A stretch of 64,000 bases of DNA from NCBI RefSeq assembly GCF_000499845.2, contig NC_023758.2, positions 42,639,524 through 42,703,523 on the forward strand. Direction: 5' to 3'. Made by a program: the position numbers and the translations under genes. This document shows positions 34,364 to 45,700 of this stretch, in pieces. This DNA is from Phaseolus vulgaris (taxonomy: Eukaryota > Streptophyta > Magnoliopsida > Fabales > Fabaceae). Positions within the stretch are counted from its first letter, which is position 1, and every line of letters begins with the position of its first letter. Under the pieces are notes generated by a model. That model was not told where the DNA came from and made no database searches. It saw only the letters and a program-made list of their open reading frames with translations.

Positions 34364-35758
34364 TCACTCTTCATTTTTTTTATGGAATATTTTTCAAAAT
34401 TCAATGAATCTCTTAATTAATATTTATGCAACAAAATGGATCCCATTTATTTATACTTAAATTTTTAAATTTCAAAATTAAGTTTAAAAAAAAAATTAAA
34501 GCATATTACATCTAGATTTTATAAGAAACAAATTAAAACAATTTTTATACTAAATATAAGAAATCTACGACTGCTTTTAATTGTTAATCTCTTTTTCAGC
34601 ATTAATTGTGAAGTATAATAATAAAACATTCACTCGTTTCTCATAAACGTCATTCATTATTGGACCATTATAGGCCATTGTTATGTGCTGAAAAACTATT
34701 TATTGATAGTGTCATTAAATATATGTAAGACTCAAACTATTTTATGAATATCTTAAAAGTGAAATTTAAATTTATTACATTATTAGTTAAGCTAACTAAT
34801 TTAACCATCTTTATTAGTTTCAAAACTGGATAGTTGTTTATTTTATATATGGAACTTTATTCCAGATGAATTGGATATTCATCCAAAAATAATTAAAAAT
34901 GATTGATTGAATTCATTTTTAACAAAGGATTAAGATAAATAATTTTTTTAAAATAAATCAGTAGATTATTTTTTACTTAATCTACTTTAATTCAATTTGA
35001 AATTTATCTTATCCATCTCTTTTCCACACCTTCATTATCATTTTTTTTAGTAGTTTAACAAATTTAAAATGAATACATGTTAAACATTAATTAACAAGAC
35101 TTGTGCGTATAGGATTCACTCTAGAGGAGGATTAAGTTATTCTCAGTCAAACAGAACCAAAATTTATCGTAACTATTATTTATTGAAAGTTAATAATTTT
35201 ATTTAGTGTGTTGTCTTTAACGTTATATCGCATGCATGAATCTTAAACTCCTGCGTATGCTGCAGCTGGTATAGTCAAATACCATTGAACGTTGGTTTTC
35301 GGTTAGCTCCTTGTTTTCAGCAACACATTTCAATGATTCTTCTTAATTATATACAAAACATCTACTTATGTTTTAATAAATGTTTCGTTTTTAATTCACA
35401 CTCCAAGGAATATTTTTTAGTAACTTAATATTATTATTCACAATCCAAAACGATGGTTTTACTAGACCATCGTTTATATTTAAGAGATGGCTATTTTGTA
35501 AATATAACTACTTATGTGATGATGATTAAATGTAAACCGTCATTTTAAATTTTTTTATTTTATTTTTTTATGTACATTACAAATAAAAGTTTTTTTTTCT
35601 TCAGTTTTAATATCGTTGTGTTTTTTTTTTATATTTATTATTTGTGAGTTGGTTTGGAATGTTACAAAAATGTTGCGTTGTGGTCATTTTATTATCCTTT
35701 CGCTTAGATCCTGCTGTCTTCGCTGGTAATTGATTCTCATTTTTTATTGGTATTGATC
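34364..35758. other. AT-rich intergenic DNA
   Basis: No gene or clear repeat was recognised. Confidence 0.6.
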
Positions 35759-35773
35759 ATCAGTATTCACCCA

Positions 35774-35996
35774 GTGATTCAACCTCAGATGTTGGTGGGG
35801 AGGAGCAAGGAACCAACATACCTTTGTGGAGATGTCGTGCCTTATATCATTGACTTGGGTTATGTTGTTGCTTTATTTTTTTGTATTGTTGTTTATGTAC
35901 AAACTTTGGCTAAGAACTAGGCTTTTTGTACATGGGTTGGAATACCCCAAGTATTCCCATTTATATTATTCTTTATTGCTGATTAAAAAAAAAAAA
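35774..35996 (+). mobile_element. 5'-truncated LINE 3' end with 15-bp target duplication
   Basis: ATCAGTATTCACCCA occurs at 35,759-35,773 and again at 35,997-36,011, flanking a 223-bp insert that ends in an A run (about 35,985-35,996). The insert ends with CTTTTTGTACATGGGTTGGA, GTATTCCCATTTATATTATT and TTGCTGATTAAA, which I recognise as the style of plant LINE 3' tails. A target duplication plus poly(A) marks target-primed reverse transcription. It is too short to encode protein; a 67-codon frame inside it is incidental. Confidence 0.85.
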
Positions 35997-36671
35997 ATCA
36001 GTATTCACCCACTGCTAATTGTCCCTTAACCACTCTTGTGTTTTCTAGTTCATTTTCTTCATCCTCTAAATTTTTTTATTTTAAAAAAATATTTCTTTTA
36101 ATTATTTTTTGTTTATATATGTATTGTTGTAATGTTGAATTATTTGAACATATTAGTATTGTGTTCGGGTGTCCACTTTTAGTTTTGATATAGTTCATGT
36201 GTAGGTGTTATGCTATTGAAATTTTGATTGACATAATATTTTTTTTTTAATTAGTTTGTTTAATATGCAAATTTATTTTGTTTAGTTTGATATTGGAATT
36301 CTATTATTGTTCCATCGAGTAAAACTTAGTTTCCAGTTTGACATTTAATATAAATATTATGTCTTATCTTAAATATTAAGTTTTTCTAAAATCTCATCAT
36401 CCTTGTTGTAAGTTGGAAAAAGACTTTAATGAACATCAAGAGAATGACATCCCACCAATTTTATTGACTGGTGTTCAAATTTATAAAAAGGTAAATAACA
36501 TACATTGTTATGTACTTGAAAAGTAAACCTCTTTGATCTTTTGTATTGGTCCATAAGTTAGAAGTTAGACACTATATAGATGTATAGACACCATATTTGT
36601 CTAAATATAGTTGTTTGCTTGTTTTTGTTTATTAATTAAATATGTTAATTATGTTAGCATTGATTTGTAGT

Positions 36672-36929
36672 GTAATAAACAAATTAGAGAGTATGAGTAT
36701 GGATGTTATAATACAATGAATGACAACCAGTTCCAACTGGTATTAAAAGAGGTTGGAACTAGGTAATTATTTAACTAATCCATAACTAAATAACTTATGT
36801 GTATTTTATGTACTAATTCAAGAAATTATTTGTTGAAGTATTTTATGAATGTTAAATCATTCGATTTTGAATTCACAAACTACGTTAAATCCGTGTGGAC
36901 AACATATTCCACCAAATTCTACAACACAT
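36672..36929 (+). pseudogene. Ulp1-like protease remnant of a CACTA transposon
   Basis: A frame beginning after an acceptor-like TTTGTAG at 36,669 reads CNKQIREYEYGCYNTMNDNQ and continues to EVGTR before a GT at about 36,762. A second piece (KSFDFEFTNYVKSVWTTYST, 36,854-36,913) follows after a plausible short intron. The order matches the C-terminal C48/Ulp1-type protease region of CACTA elements, where a CP.Q...ECGYYVM block precedes a helix and a ..VR..WA.Y.. block. The catalytic Cys position (ECGYY) reads EYGCY, so the enzyme would be dead. The rest of the transposon is not visible nearby. Confidence 0.4.
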
Positions 36930-37156
36930 TAGGTTTGATGATATTACAAAACTTTGTAAACTTATCTATGTAGTTTTACCTTTAAATTTTATATATTATG
37001 ATTTAAATTTCTCATTTGTCTTACTTTTTTATGGTTTCCCAATATATTATTCATCATGACTTGTTGTATAATATATATTGTATACATGTTGATTAATTAT
37101 CAGGTTAGGAAAATTAAAAAAAATATATATATGAATAGGATTTATTCATAAAGACT

Positions 37157-37398
37157 CATTTTATTGGTATAATATGTTTCCATCTAGTCTATTATTAGAG
37201 TTATTTATGAATATATATAGTTTACCTATATATCGTTTTTGTTAACATATTATTTTTTGTATAAATTTTCATATTTTTTCTTTTTTTTTCTTTTAATAAT
37301 GTTTTTTTATGTGATGACAAATGATTGTTGTTTCTTGAAATGTTAGCCCACTTAAGATGTCAAAGTTGTATAATGATACTTTATATAAAAAAAAAATA
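37157..37398 (+). mobile_element. 3' UTR fragment of the LINE family seen at 55-57 kb
   Basis: The order TTCCATCTAGTCT, TTATGAAT, TATCGTTTTTGTTAACAT, ATGTGATGACA.ATGATTGTTG, GATGTCAA.GTTG.ATA.TGAT and an A run matches 57,150-57,412. Only the 3' UTR is present, as expected of extreme 5' truncation. I could not identify a target duplication. Confidence 0.8.
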
Positions 37399-39650
37399 TT
37401 AGTTAGTGTTTTCTATATTTAATGTTAAACTAGTTACACTAAAAAATATATTACAAAAATGTAACAAATTTAAATCAACTAATATTTTATGTAGAAATTA
37501 GAAATAGACAAGTAATAGTTGTAAAGATAAATAATGTCTTTAAAGCATAATTAGTTAAATCTTATGATATATTTACATTTGTTGAAAAGACTGATATTTC
37601 AGAAAGAAATTTGTAATGTTGTAAGATATGGAAAAAAAGAAGAAGTTGAAAATGGGTATTATGATATGACAACGGTACAGAGCCAACAGTATTTAGGCCG
37701 TCCAAGGTTTCAATCTTCAAACTACTGCTTTTGTACGGACGATACGTAGTGCTATACAACAACACTTCGACATTCAATTCTCATTACACAAAACGGACAA
37801 ATTTTTTTCAAACTTAAATCCGTACTCTTTTGGATGCGTCAATTTGTTACAATTTAATTTCAAAAGCAACCCATTACATTTAAATCATATTTCAAATTAT
37901 ATTATTTTTAAAGAATCTCTTCATAAAATTTAATTAATTAATCTAGGACAAAACAATATACACTGAAATTTTACATATCTAATTAGGCTCTATTCTTTTA
38001 AATAAACCTATAGTTGGAATGCTGTATTTGCAAATAAACTACCATGAAGAGATTTAGTTTCATCATCTTATAAGTATTTTGAACTAGAATATACTCTCTC
38101 CCGTAAAATATATTTTTCATTGAAAAATTAGTAATTCAAATAATAGCTTCACTTTAATCAAGAGTTAGAATTTCAAAAAAATATATTAAATGAAGTGAGA
38201 TATTAACATATTGCTAATAAAATAAAATACTTCGAAGCATGCATGTTATATTCAAATATATATTTTTCATACAACTACTTTTCATCACTTGGATTTTTTA
38301 TTTCTGTCAAGAATTTTTTTAATTGATATTTTTAACATCGATCACATTAACAACGATATAAATATATGAATATTTTTTCTTAGACGTGGGAACATTTGAA
38401 TTATATCTATTGGTTTGTTAAACATTTCGATTTTATTTTCAAATCTTAATTTTCTTTAATTTATATTATATAAATACTCAAATAAAAACATTTCATCCTA
38501 TATGGTAGATTGTACATAAGTGAGTAAAAATCTCACCTTGATATTATAATAATATTGAGTTAGACTTAAAAGTATGTTTTTTATAAAAAAAATTATATCT
38601 AAATATTTTTTCTCATCAAATTTCATTTACTCATACTTTTAAACAAAATATTTTTATTATTTGAACAAAATATTTTCATTATTTGTTATAGGTGAATTAT
38701 TTCTTCAAATTTTAATCAGATTTAAATAAAATACTTACATTTCTATTTATATTAAAATACCCATTCAATAAATTAGACATTTTTTATTATAAAATATTTT
38801 TTCTCCAAAAGTTCATCTAAAATGTTTCCTTTAAAGCCCCCATTTGTAACTTTAGAGTATGTTGAGTTATTGTTATGAATGTTTTAAATATAAATAAAAT
38901 TATGTAGTATTTCATTACGTTTAAAGTCTCATTTCTATGTACATAAATATAAGTCCCATTTATTGCGCCGCGTACAAAAGAAAGAGCCACCTCTTCTATC
39001 TCCGTTATCTCACCACCGAAAGAGTAAAAGTAAAATTAAATTAGGCTTTTATTAGGATTTAAACTTAAGGAGTTAATTTGAATTTAATGATAATACCATA
39101 TTTATAATAACAATAATCTCATTGTCTGCCGAAAAACCTATCTCACCATCTTTACACTGATTTAAACTAAAATTAATAAGTTAAATATATATTTTTTCAA
39201 TATATTATTATGAGGTGAAATTGAGTAGTGTTTATAGAATGAATGAATAGTAAATTGTAGATTCAGACACTTCTCTTTCCTGTAGAATATACATATCGGT
39301 GTCAACACTCGTATGACACTCTTAAGATACTTATTGGTGAAGTGTTCAATTGGATTTTTGAAAATTCTAACACGGTTCTAACACAATTTTAAAATGTATA
39401 AATACAATAATTTTCTAAAAACTCAAATTTATTGTATAAATTTTTTATTATGATTATAAAAATATGAAACAAATTCTTTTGAACTAGTCATGAAAAATAT
39501 TTTCGTACTTCTAAAAGAATGTGAAACATACTTTTACATATAAATATTTATTTTCAATTTATAATTCAAAATTATATAATATACGTATCTACCTGTCCTA
39601 TATTTTAGAGATTATACATATTTTTGTGTCGGTGTCTCTATCCTATCAAT
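37399..39650. other. AT-rich intergenic DNA upstream of the TPP gene
   Basis: No gene is seen. A dispersed-repeat remnant (GAGTAAAAATCTCACCTTG, TTGAGTTAGACTTAAAAG) lies at about 38,520-38,572. A GCTACCTAATATTAGT direct repeat occurs at about 39,648-39,680. Confidence 0.55.
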
Positions 39651-39698
39651 GCTACCTAATATTAGTGCTACCTAATATTAGTGGTGAAGTTGGAATTT

Positions 39699-39706
39699 GA
39701 CGTGGC
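39699..39706 (+). promoter_or_regulatory. ABRE-like element (GACGTGGC)
   Basis: GACGTGGC contains the ACGTGGC core bound by bZIP (ABF/AREB) factors. It lies about 350 bases upstream of the TPP TATA box. Confidence 0.4.
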
Positions 39707-39743
39707 AGGAAGCCCTGTGAAAGAGTCGGCTAAGGGATGTCGA

Positions 39744-39751
39744 CCACGTGG
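39744..39751 (+). promoter_or_regulatory. Palindromic G-box (CCACGTGG)
   Basis: CCACGTGG is a full G-box/ABRE palindrome, a bZIP and bHLH target, 45 bases downstream of the ABRE-like site. Two ACGT elements close together are typical of ABA- or light-responsive promoters; the link to the TPP gene is inferred from position. Confidence 0.5.
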
Positions 39752-40046
39752 AGAGATGTTATTTTATATTGTTGTTGTTGGTGGTAAAGAAAAAGAAGAG
39801 AAGTTAGAGTGAGAAGAGAAGAGTAAGAGTGTGTTACTCCATGAATCACAAGTAATAATAACCTGCAATTGAGTTGCAATTATGAATGATATTATTATAG
39901 AAAATGTGAGAAATTGTTGAAATGAAAGAACAAGTGTATGTGGCGGGGACCTCAAGGATATCGGGGTCGAGGTGGGGGCAAAGCTGTGGGGTCTCATTCT
40001 TTTTCAAACTGGGTCCCACCATTCAGGACCTTCAGTTTCTAACAAC

Positions 40047-40055
40047 TATAAATTA
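40047..40055 (+). promoter_or_regulatory. TATA box of the TPP gene
   Basis: TATAAATTA lies about 350 bases before the ATG; a start site would be near 40,075-40,085. The predicted leader is strongly pyrimidine-rich (CTT/CTCTT runs at 40,090-40,210). Confidence 0.55.
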
Positions 40056-40306
40056 AAGCTAGGGGCAGCGTCTTCTCCCCCACACATACATTCACTCCTT
40101 CTCTTCTTCTCTCTGTCTCTCTTCTCTTCTCTTCTCTTCTCTGCTCTTGCATTCCATTGCAATCACCAATTCTCCCAAAACCTCTGTTTCTTCTTCTTCT
40201 TCTCACCAATTACCTTTTCAACTCATCACTTCTCGCGTCCCACATCGCTTGCTTCTAAAACCGCTCAACTGTAACACAACTTATATACTCCCTCTCTAAC
40301 TTTAAG

Positions 40307-40393
40307 GTATAAACCTTAAATTTCCCTAATCATCCTCCAACTGTGGTTTTTGAAAATTTGAAAATAATTTGGTTGGGTTTATTCTATCTGCAG
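40307..40393 (+). other. Probable 5' UTR intron of the TPP gene
   Basis: TTTAAG|GTATAA at 40,307 and TATCTGCAG|TG ending at 40,393 form a GT-AG pair enclosing 87 T-rich bases, six bases short of the ATG. An intron here is plausible but cannot be proven without RNA data. Confidence 0.5.
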
Positions 40394-40398
40394 TGAAA

Positions 40399-42750
40399 AT
40401 GACGCAGCAGAATGTGGTATTGTCCAAGACAAAATCCGGGATCAACAGGGACCTAACGGTTGCGCAAAAGCCACCGGCTGCGCCGGGAGGCTACATTCCC
40501 ATTCCGAGGAGGAGGGTTTTGAAGAACCTGGAGATCAATGGAGGACAAAGAATCAATGCATGGGTTGATTCCATGAGAGCCTCTTCTCCCACCCAGGCCA
40601 AATCAACTTCTTCCTTCGCTGAAGAACACAGCTCTTGGATTGTGAGAACCCACAACTCGCTCTTTGTGAATAAAAATACGCCTCTTTTAAACGAGTTATG
40701 GATCTCATCTTTCTCTAACGTGCGTGTAACGCGTGTTTTTTCTCATACAGCTTCGCCACCCTTCGGCATTAGACATGTTTGAGCAAATTATGGATGCATC
40801 CAGGGGAAAGCAAATCGTCATGTTCCTGGACTATGACGGTACTTTGTCACCTATTGTTGATGATCCAGACCGCGCTTTCATGTCGGATTCGGTTAGTATT
40901 CATGCTTACGATCATTCAAGATATCATAATATCATATCATTGATATCGTATATATAATTTGGTTGCTAACGTGCACATGGTATTTTAATGTCAGATGAGG
41001 AAAACAGTGAGGAAACTTGCGAGGTGTTTTCCCACTGCTATAGTTACAGGCAGATGCAAAGACAAGGTATGCTTAATTTCAACTCTGTCTTTATTCTTTT
41101 CTTCTTTTTTTCGGGGAAAAAAATAAGTAATTTGGTGTCGTTTTGCAAAAAATAGGTTTACAATTTTGTGCGCTTGGCTGAGCTATATTATGCTGGAAGC
41201 CATGGCATGGATATCCAAGGGCCAACAAGAGACTCCAAATACAGCAACAAAGTGAGTGAACTGAACTACCTATAGTAGTGCAATACAGTAAGGTCAAGGT
41301 TTTTCTTACCATTTCTAAGAAACAAGATATTAAGTTTAGTTTTGATTGCTATGATCTGCAGGACAAAGGAGAGCCACTTCTTTTTCAACCTGCCAGTGAA
41401 TTTCTTCCCATGATAGATGAGGTTGGTCAAATTTACATGCCCTCCTCCTCATCTTAATATTTTTTTTTAAATTTTAAAATACAGTAAATAAAAATATATA
41501 TTTTCTTTGTATTAATTTTCAGGTGTACAATCAATTAGTTGAGAAAATGAAATCAATCCCTGGAGCTAGGGTGGAGAACAACAAGTTTTGCGCCTCTGTT
41601 CATTTTCGCTGCGTTGATGAAAAGGTACATAAACTTTAAAGCTGGCCATGTTATTGCTGCCCGAAAATTGTGATTTAGACTTTGGCTGACTTAAGTGTGA
41701 TCACTTACACAGAAATGGAGTGAACTGGCACAGGAAGTGAGATCAGTGTTAAAAGAGTACCCGAAGCTTCGTCTTAACCAAGGAAGAAAGGTGGGCCATG
41801 GTTTTATTTCCTCTTTCTTGATATCAACTTTGTTTATGTGGTGGGGTATTTGATTTAGTTTAAAGATGGCTTTGAAAGAGGATTAAGATAATATGAAATG
41901 AAAGATGTCTCACTTTCAATTACATTTGTTTATTGCAGGTATTAGAGATTCGTCCATCCATTAAATGGGACAAAGGGAAAGCACTGGAATTTTTGTTAGA
42001 GTCACTCGGTAGGTTTTAATCCATTTCATTTTATTTCTTCCTTTTATTTCTCACAAGCAATACATAGATTTTCTCCAACATAATAATTGCACAAAGTTGG
42101 ATAATTCTTCTAAGCGTTTGACTACTAAAAACAATTTAGAGGACCACACATACACGCCCTGTGGGATTAGTTTATTCACTGAAAGATTGTTTTATAATCA
42201 CATGCTTCTAAATATGTAGTAATTTTTTAATTTGTCAATTGATATCTCAATAATAATAAATCATTTTCAACAGGATTTGCCAACTGTAACGATGTCTTTC
42301 CTGTTTACATTGGAGATGATAAAACCGATGAAGATGCATTCATGGTATCCAATGATCTTAATCTATTTACTTTCATTTGTTATTTAATATATTACATTCG
42401 TTTGTAGATTTTTCTGGGATAATCTGAACTAAGTCAACTAACTAGTGATTGTTAATTTCTTTTGATAATCAGAAACTAAGAGACAGAGGACAAGGTTTTG
42501 GGATTCTTGTCTCGAAATTCCCAAAGGACACTACTGCATCCTACTCTTTACAAGAACCTAACGAGGCAAGTATAATATGATTAATTTCCTTATTTCATCT
42601 ATTTTTGCACCATGGTATCATATGCACAAAATATGTGTTTGTTTATATATTTATTCATATATTTGTTTCATGCAGGTGATGGATTTCCTTCAACGATTGG
42701 TGGAGTGGAAACAAGTATCCCTTCGTCTTCGAGCACATTCCCGTGTGTAA
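40399..42750 (+). CDS. TPP: Trehalose-6-phosphate phosphatase, 11 coding exons
   Basis: It dephosphorylates trehalose-6-phosphate to trehalose, lowering a sugar signal that acts through SnRK1. Exons: 40,399-40,641; 40,751-40,891; 40,995-41,066; 41,156-41,251; 41,362-41,421; 41,523-41,624; 41,713-41,790; 41,939-42,008; 42,274-42,344; 42,473-42,565; 42,676-42,750. They join in frame to 366 codons, normal for plant TPPs. HAD motifs are complete: [10 protein letters not shown] (nucleophile Asp108, Asp110), IVTGR (144-148) and GDDKTDED (301-308); GSHGMD (166-171) is also conserved. The N-terminal 80 residues are variable and basic, with no clear signal peptide. ATG 40,399 is the first in-frame ATG and starts the family-typical MTQQNV. 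All introns are GT-AG except the last (GC-AG, 42,566-42,675). No damage is visible. Confidence 0.95.
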
Positions 42751-45700
42751 ATGAATAGAATGATAATGTACATCCCTACCCTGCCATAAAAATGGAGTTG
42801 AGCTAGGGTAGCATATAGGACCCTTTTTTCTTGTTTTGTTCAGATTAGAACAAAGAACAAAAATGTATGAAAAAAGGAAACACAAAAGTGTCTTTCTGAG
42901 TTTGAAGCACGTTTACATTGATATGTAATTAACCACGTAGTTTGTAGTACAGAGGAAAAGTCTCTGTTGCATCAAATGTAATACTGAATGGATTAAATTT
43001 GTACTTTTCCAAATATGATAATATATATTACAAGTTACGTATCGAAGACATGTAGTATATATTAGTTCTTAGTCGTGACATGCTTACACAGTCTCACAAT
43101 CATCATCGTACAAATTGGTCTGTTGTTTAATGGTAAAAGAGAACATTGGAAATACCGTCGCTAACAGAATTTTGGAAAACACATAGCTGTATTTTTACGA
43201 TACTCTACATGAGCAAAGAACAAAACGGACTATGACATCCTGACTCACGAAGTGGTAGTCTTTTGGCAAATGGGGTAAGAGCAAAAACCGAAAAGAAAAA
43301 ATAAAGGGAGAAAGGGCATGGGTAAACCCAAGTCTTTGTTGACAATTATTCTCAATTATTGGTTTCCTTCTCTGCAATATATTTGGTTTCTTAGTGAAGG
43401 TTACACAAACACTAATGGACATGCTTCTTTTGGAAAACAATTGATTGTGCTAGATAAAATTGTGGATTAAAAGTCTATGAAATTTGGTTCATAGTTGGCT
43501 GCATTATACCCAGCCATGTCAAAACAAAAGCCTGTCTATCCCTACGTACAATCATCCACTTGTGTGGTGTTTAGGACCACCGATCGCACGTGCATAAGAA
43601 ACTCGAACTTATAGGCAATTGCAGGAAAAACGGGCTTCCAATCTCAGTAAGATATCCTTAATGTGGAGTTAAGATGATCATAACCATCAATGATTGGATG
43701 CTTGGAGATTCAGGTAATAAGCATAGGAGGGGCCCTTATCGACTTGGCTTATTAGAATATTTCTATCCGGTGTCTGAAGCTGACTCAAAAGTAGTAGTTG
43801 TGGGCTAGACTTTTTCGGGTGCTCAAAAATTCAATTATATGCTATGTCCTTATTCAACGTTTGAATCAATGTACCTTGTCCATGCCAGATGCACTCCCAT
43901 GGCTTTCTCTCTGTCATGCAGTATACTGACAATTTTGTACTCCTCCAAGTATTGGCAATTGTATCATGAATTGGTAGATTACCATAAACCCAGTAGAGAG
44001 ATAAGGCCACGAGCATCACAAAATGGACAAAAGTAGTATATGCAGTGAGAAAAATAATTGAACGCCCCTAGTATAGCTACCAATATGTCTGCACGTACAC
44101 TACATCTACGTCCCTGTTTGATTTTAGATCAATAATTGGTGAAGCAAGACATTATAAAAGTAACTGTTTAGAAATTTTGGTAGTAAGACCAATAAATAAG
44201 GCCTTTGGTTGATTCTGGACCATAATTTTTTACTTACATTGAACGTCAGCAACTAGGCAGGCCTTTACCAATTATTTATATAGTGGTGCTAGGTTAGATA
44301 ATTAGGTTCTAGAATCACATGCAGAATGGCGATAAAGTAGGAAGGAAAGGAGGTTTGGTGTCCCGTATATAGAAAAGGTGTTTCATTTTACATATTGATA
44401 ACAGAAACTGATGTACAATCTTTTCTAAAGGAAAGGGAAGAAAGGTTTGGGAGAAATGCATTATATTTGGGTGTTCACTATATTACTACCAAGTGCCTGA
44501 TTTGTTTAAGTAGGTATTTGAGGTGGTGGCATATATATAATAATGAGACATGGGTAAAGCTAATATAAAAAAACTAACAATCACAAATCATGTGAAATGA
44601 CCAGAGATATTATACACATGCATAAAGCTTGTGCTTGCCCGTGTTCTTGAAACAAGAAACACACTCAAAAGCTAATCCATAATGTAATGATCGAGATGGC
44701 AAGGTTATGGCTTAGATTCTAGCGTGTTATGCACATAGCAAAAAGAAAAGAAGAGAGAAACAGGAGTGGCCGAATAATTGGTGCTTAAGTTGTAAGGAAC
44801 CCTCTTCTTTTTTGTTTTTGTTTTTTTGGCCATGAAGTAAGTCACTCACAGGGTGAAAGGGAATCTAATAAATGAGATGGGAGGCTTTGGAATTAAATTG
44901 AGTTGGTAAGGAGGACAAAGAAGGTTAAACTTTTGGTTTGGCACCGGGTTAGGGAATCTATATGGTTGAATGAAGAGTTGGAATCCACTCAAAAGGAGAT
45001 GTTTGATGGGAGGAATAACATAGATATTTGGAATAGAGACACCAACATGGCTCCAACCTTTGACAACGCTCAGCTGTTAATTTGTGTCGGACGTGGAAAG
45101 ATGGAGTCCACCAGATTTATCTATCTTTGATGTCTAAGTTGAATTAAACTAACACTTTTAAAGTTTCAATTATTGGCTCTGCCAATTGTCTTCTCTCCTC
45201 TTTCACTAACCACATCTCCTCCTCTCCTCTCCTGGCTCGTGATCTTAGGAGCAGATAAAAAACCATTTTACTAATAAACAATCTTCTTCAAACTATATTT
45301 TATTTTCAGCTACCTACCAAACTAGCCAGCATTGTTATCAACCCCGGTCACCCATTTTATATACTCCTCCTGCTCCCACCAAACCCAACCTAGTAGTTAA
45401 AAACTGCCAACACAAAAACAATTCATTTTAGTTATGGGAACACCATTAACAAGTGGATCATATCAGACTCATAACATATTATATGTTAAATGTGGGGTTA
45501 AGTACATACACATTTTAATTCCATTCAACTCAGCCAACCTTATTTCTTCTTTCTTTTTTTCTCTGATTGGACTGAAACATTTACTATAAACTAAACAAAC
45601 ACATAACCAATTATTGTGAATCCGGATGGGACGCAGTGAGAGTCATAACGAAGCATGGGGAAGATTGGGAAATAGGAACATTGGCATTTTAAGGTGCCAG

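Noticed and set aside
40369..40398. An extension of the TPP frame upstream of ATG 40,399
   Set aside because: It has no ATG and runs through a likely splice acceptor (CTGCAG at 40,388-40,393).
43081..43150. A tRNA-like word (GTCTGTTGTTTAATGGTAAAAG) near 43,120
   Set aside because: No T arm, anticodon stem or acceptor pairing follows.
43831..44036. A possible microRNA precursor around 43,880-43,930
   Set aside because: I could not pair a convincing hairpin arm and it matches no conserved plant microRNA that I can recall.
44903..45130. A 75-codon plus-strand frame beginning MVRRTKKVKLLVWHRV
   Set aside because: No recognisable family, no splice or promoter context; it may be a degraded fragment but nothing supports a gene.
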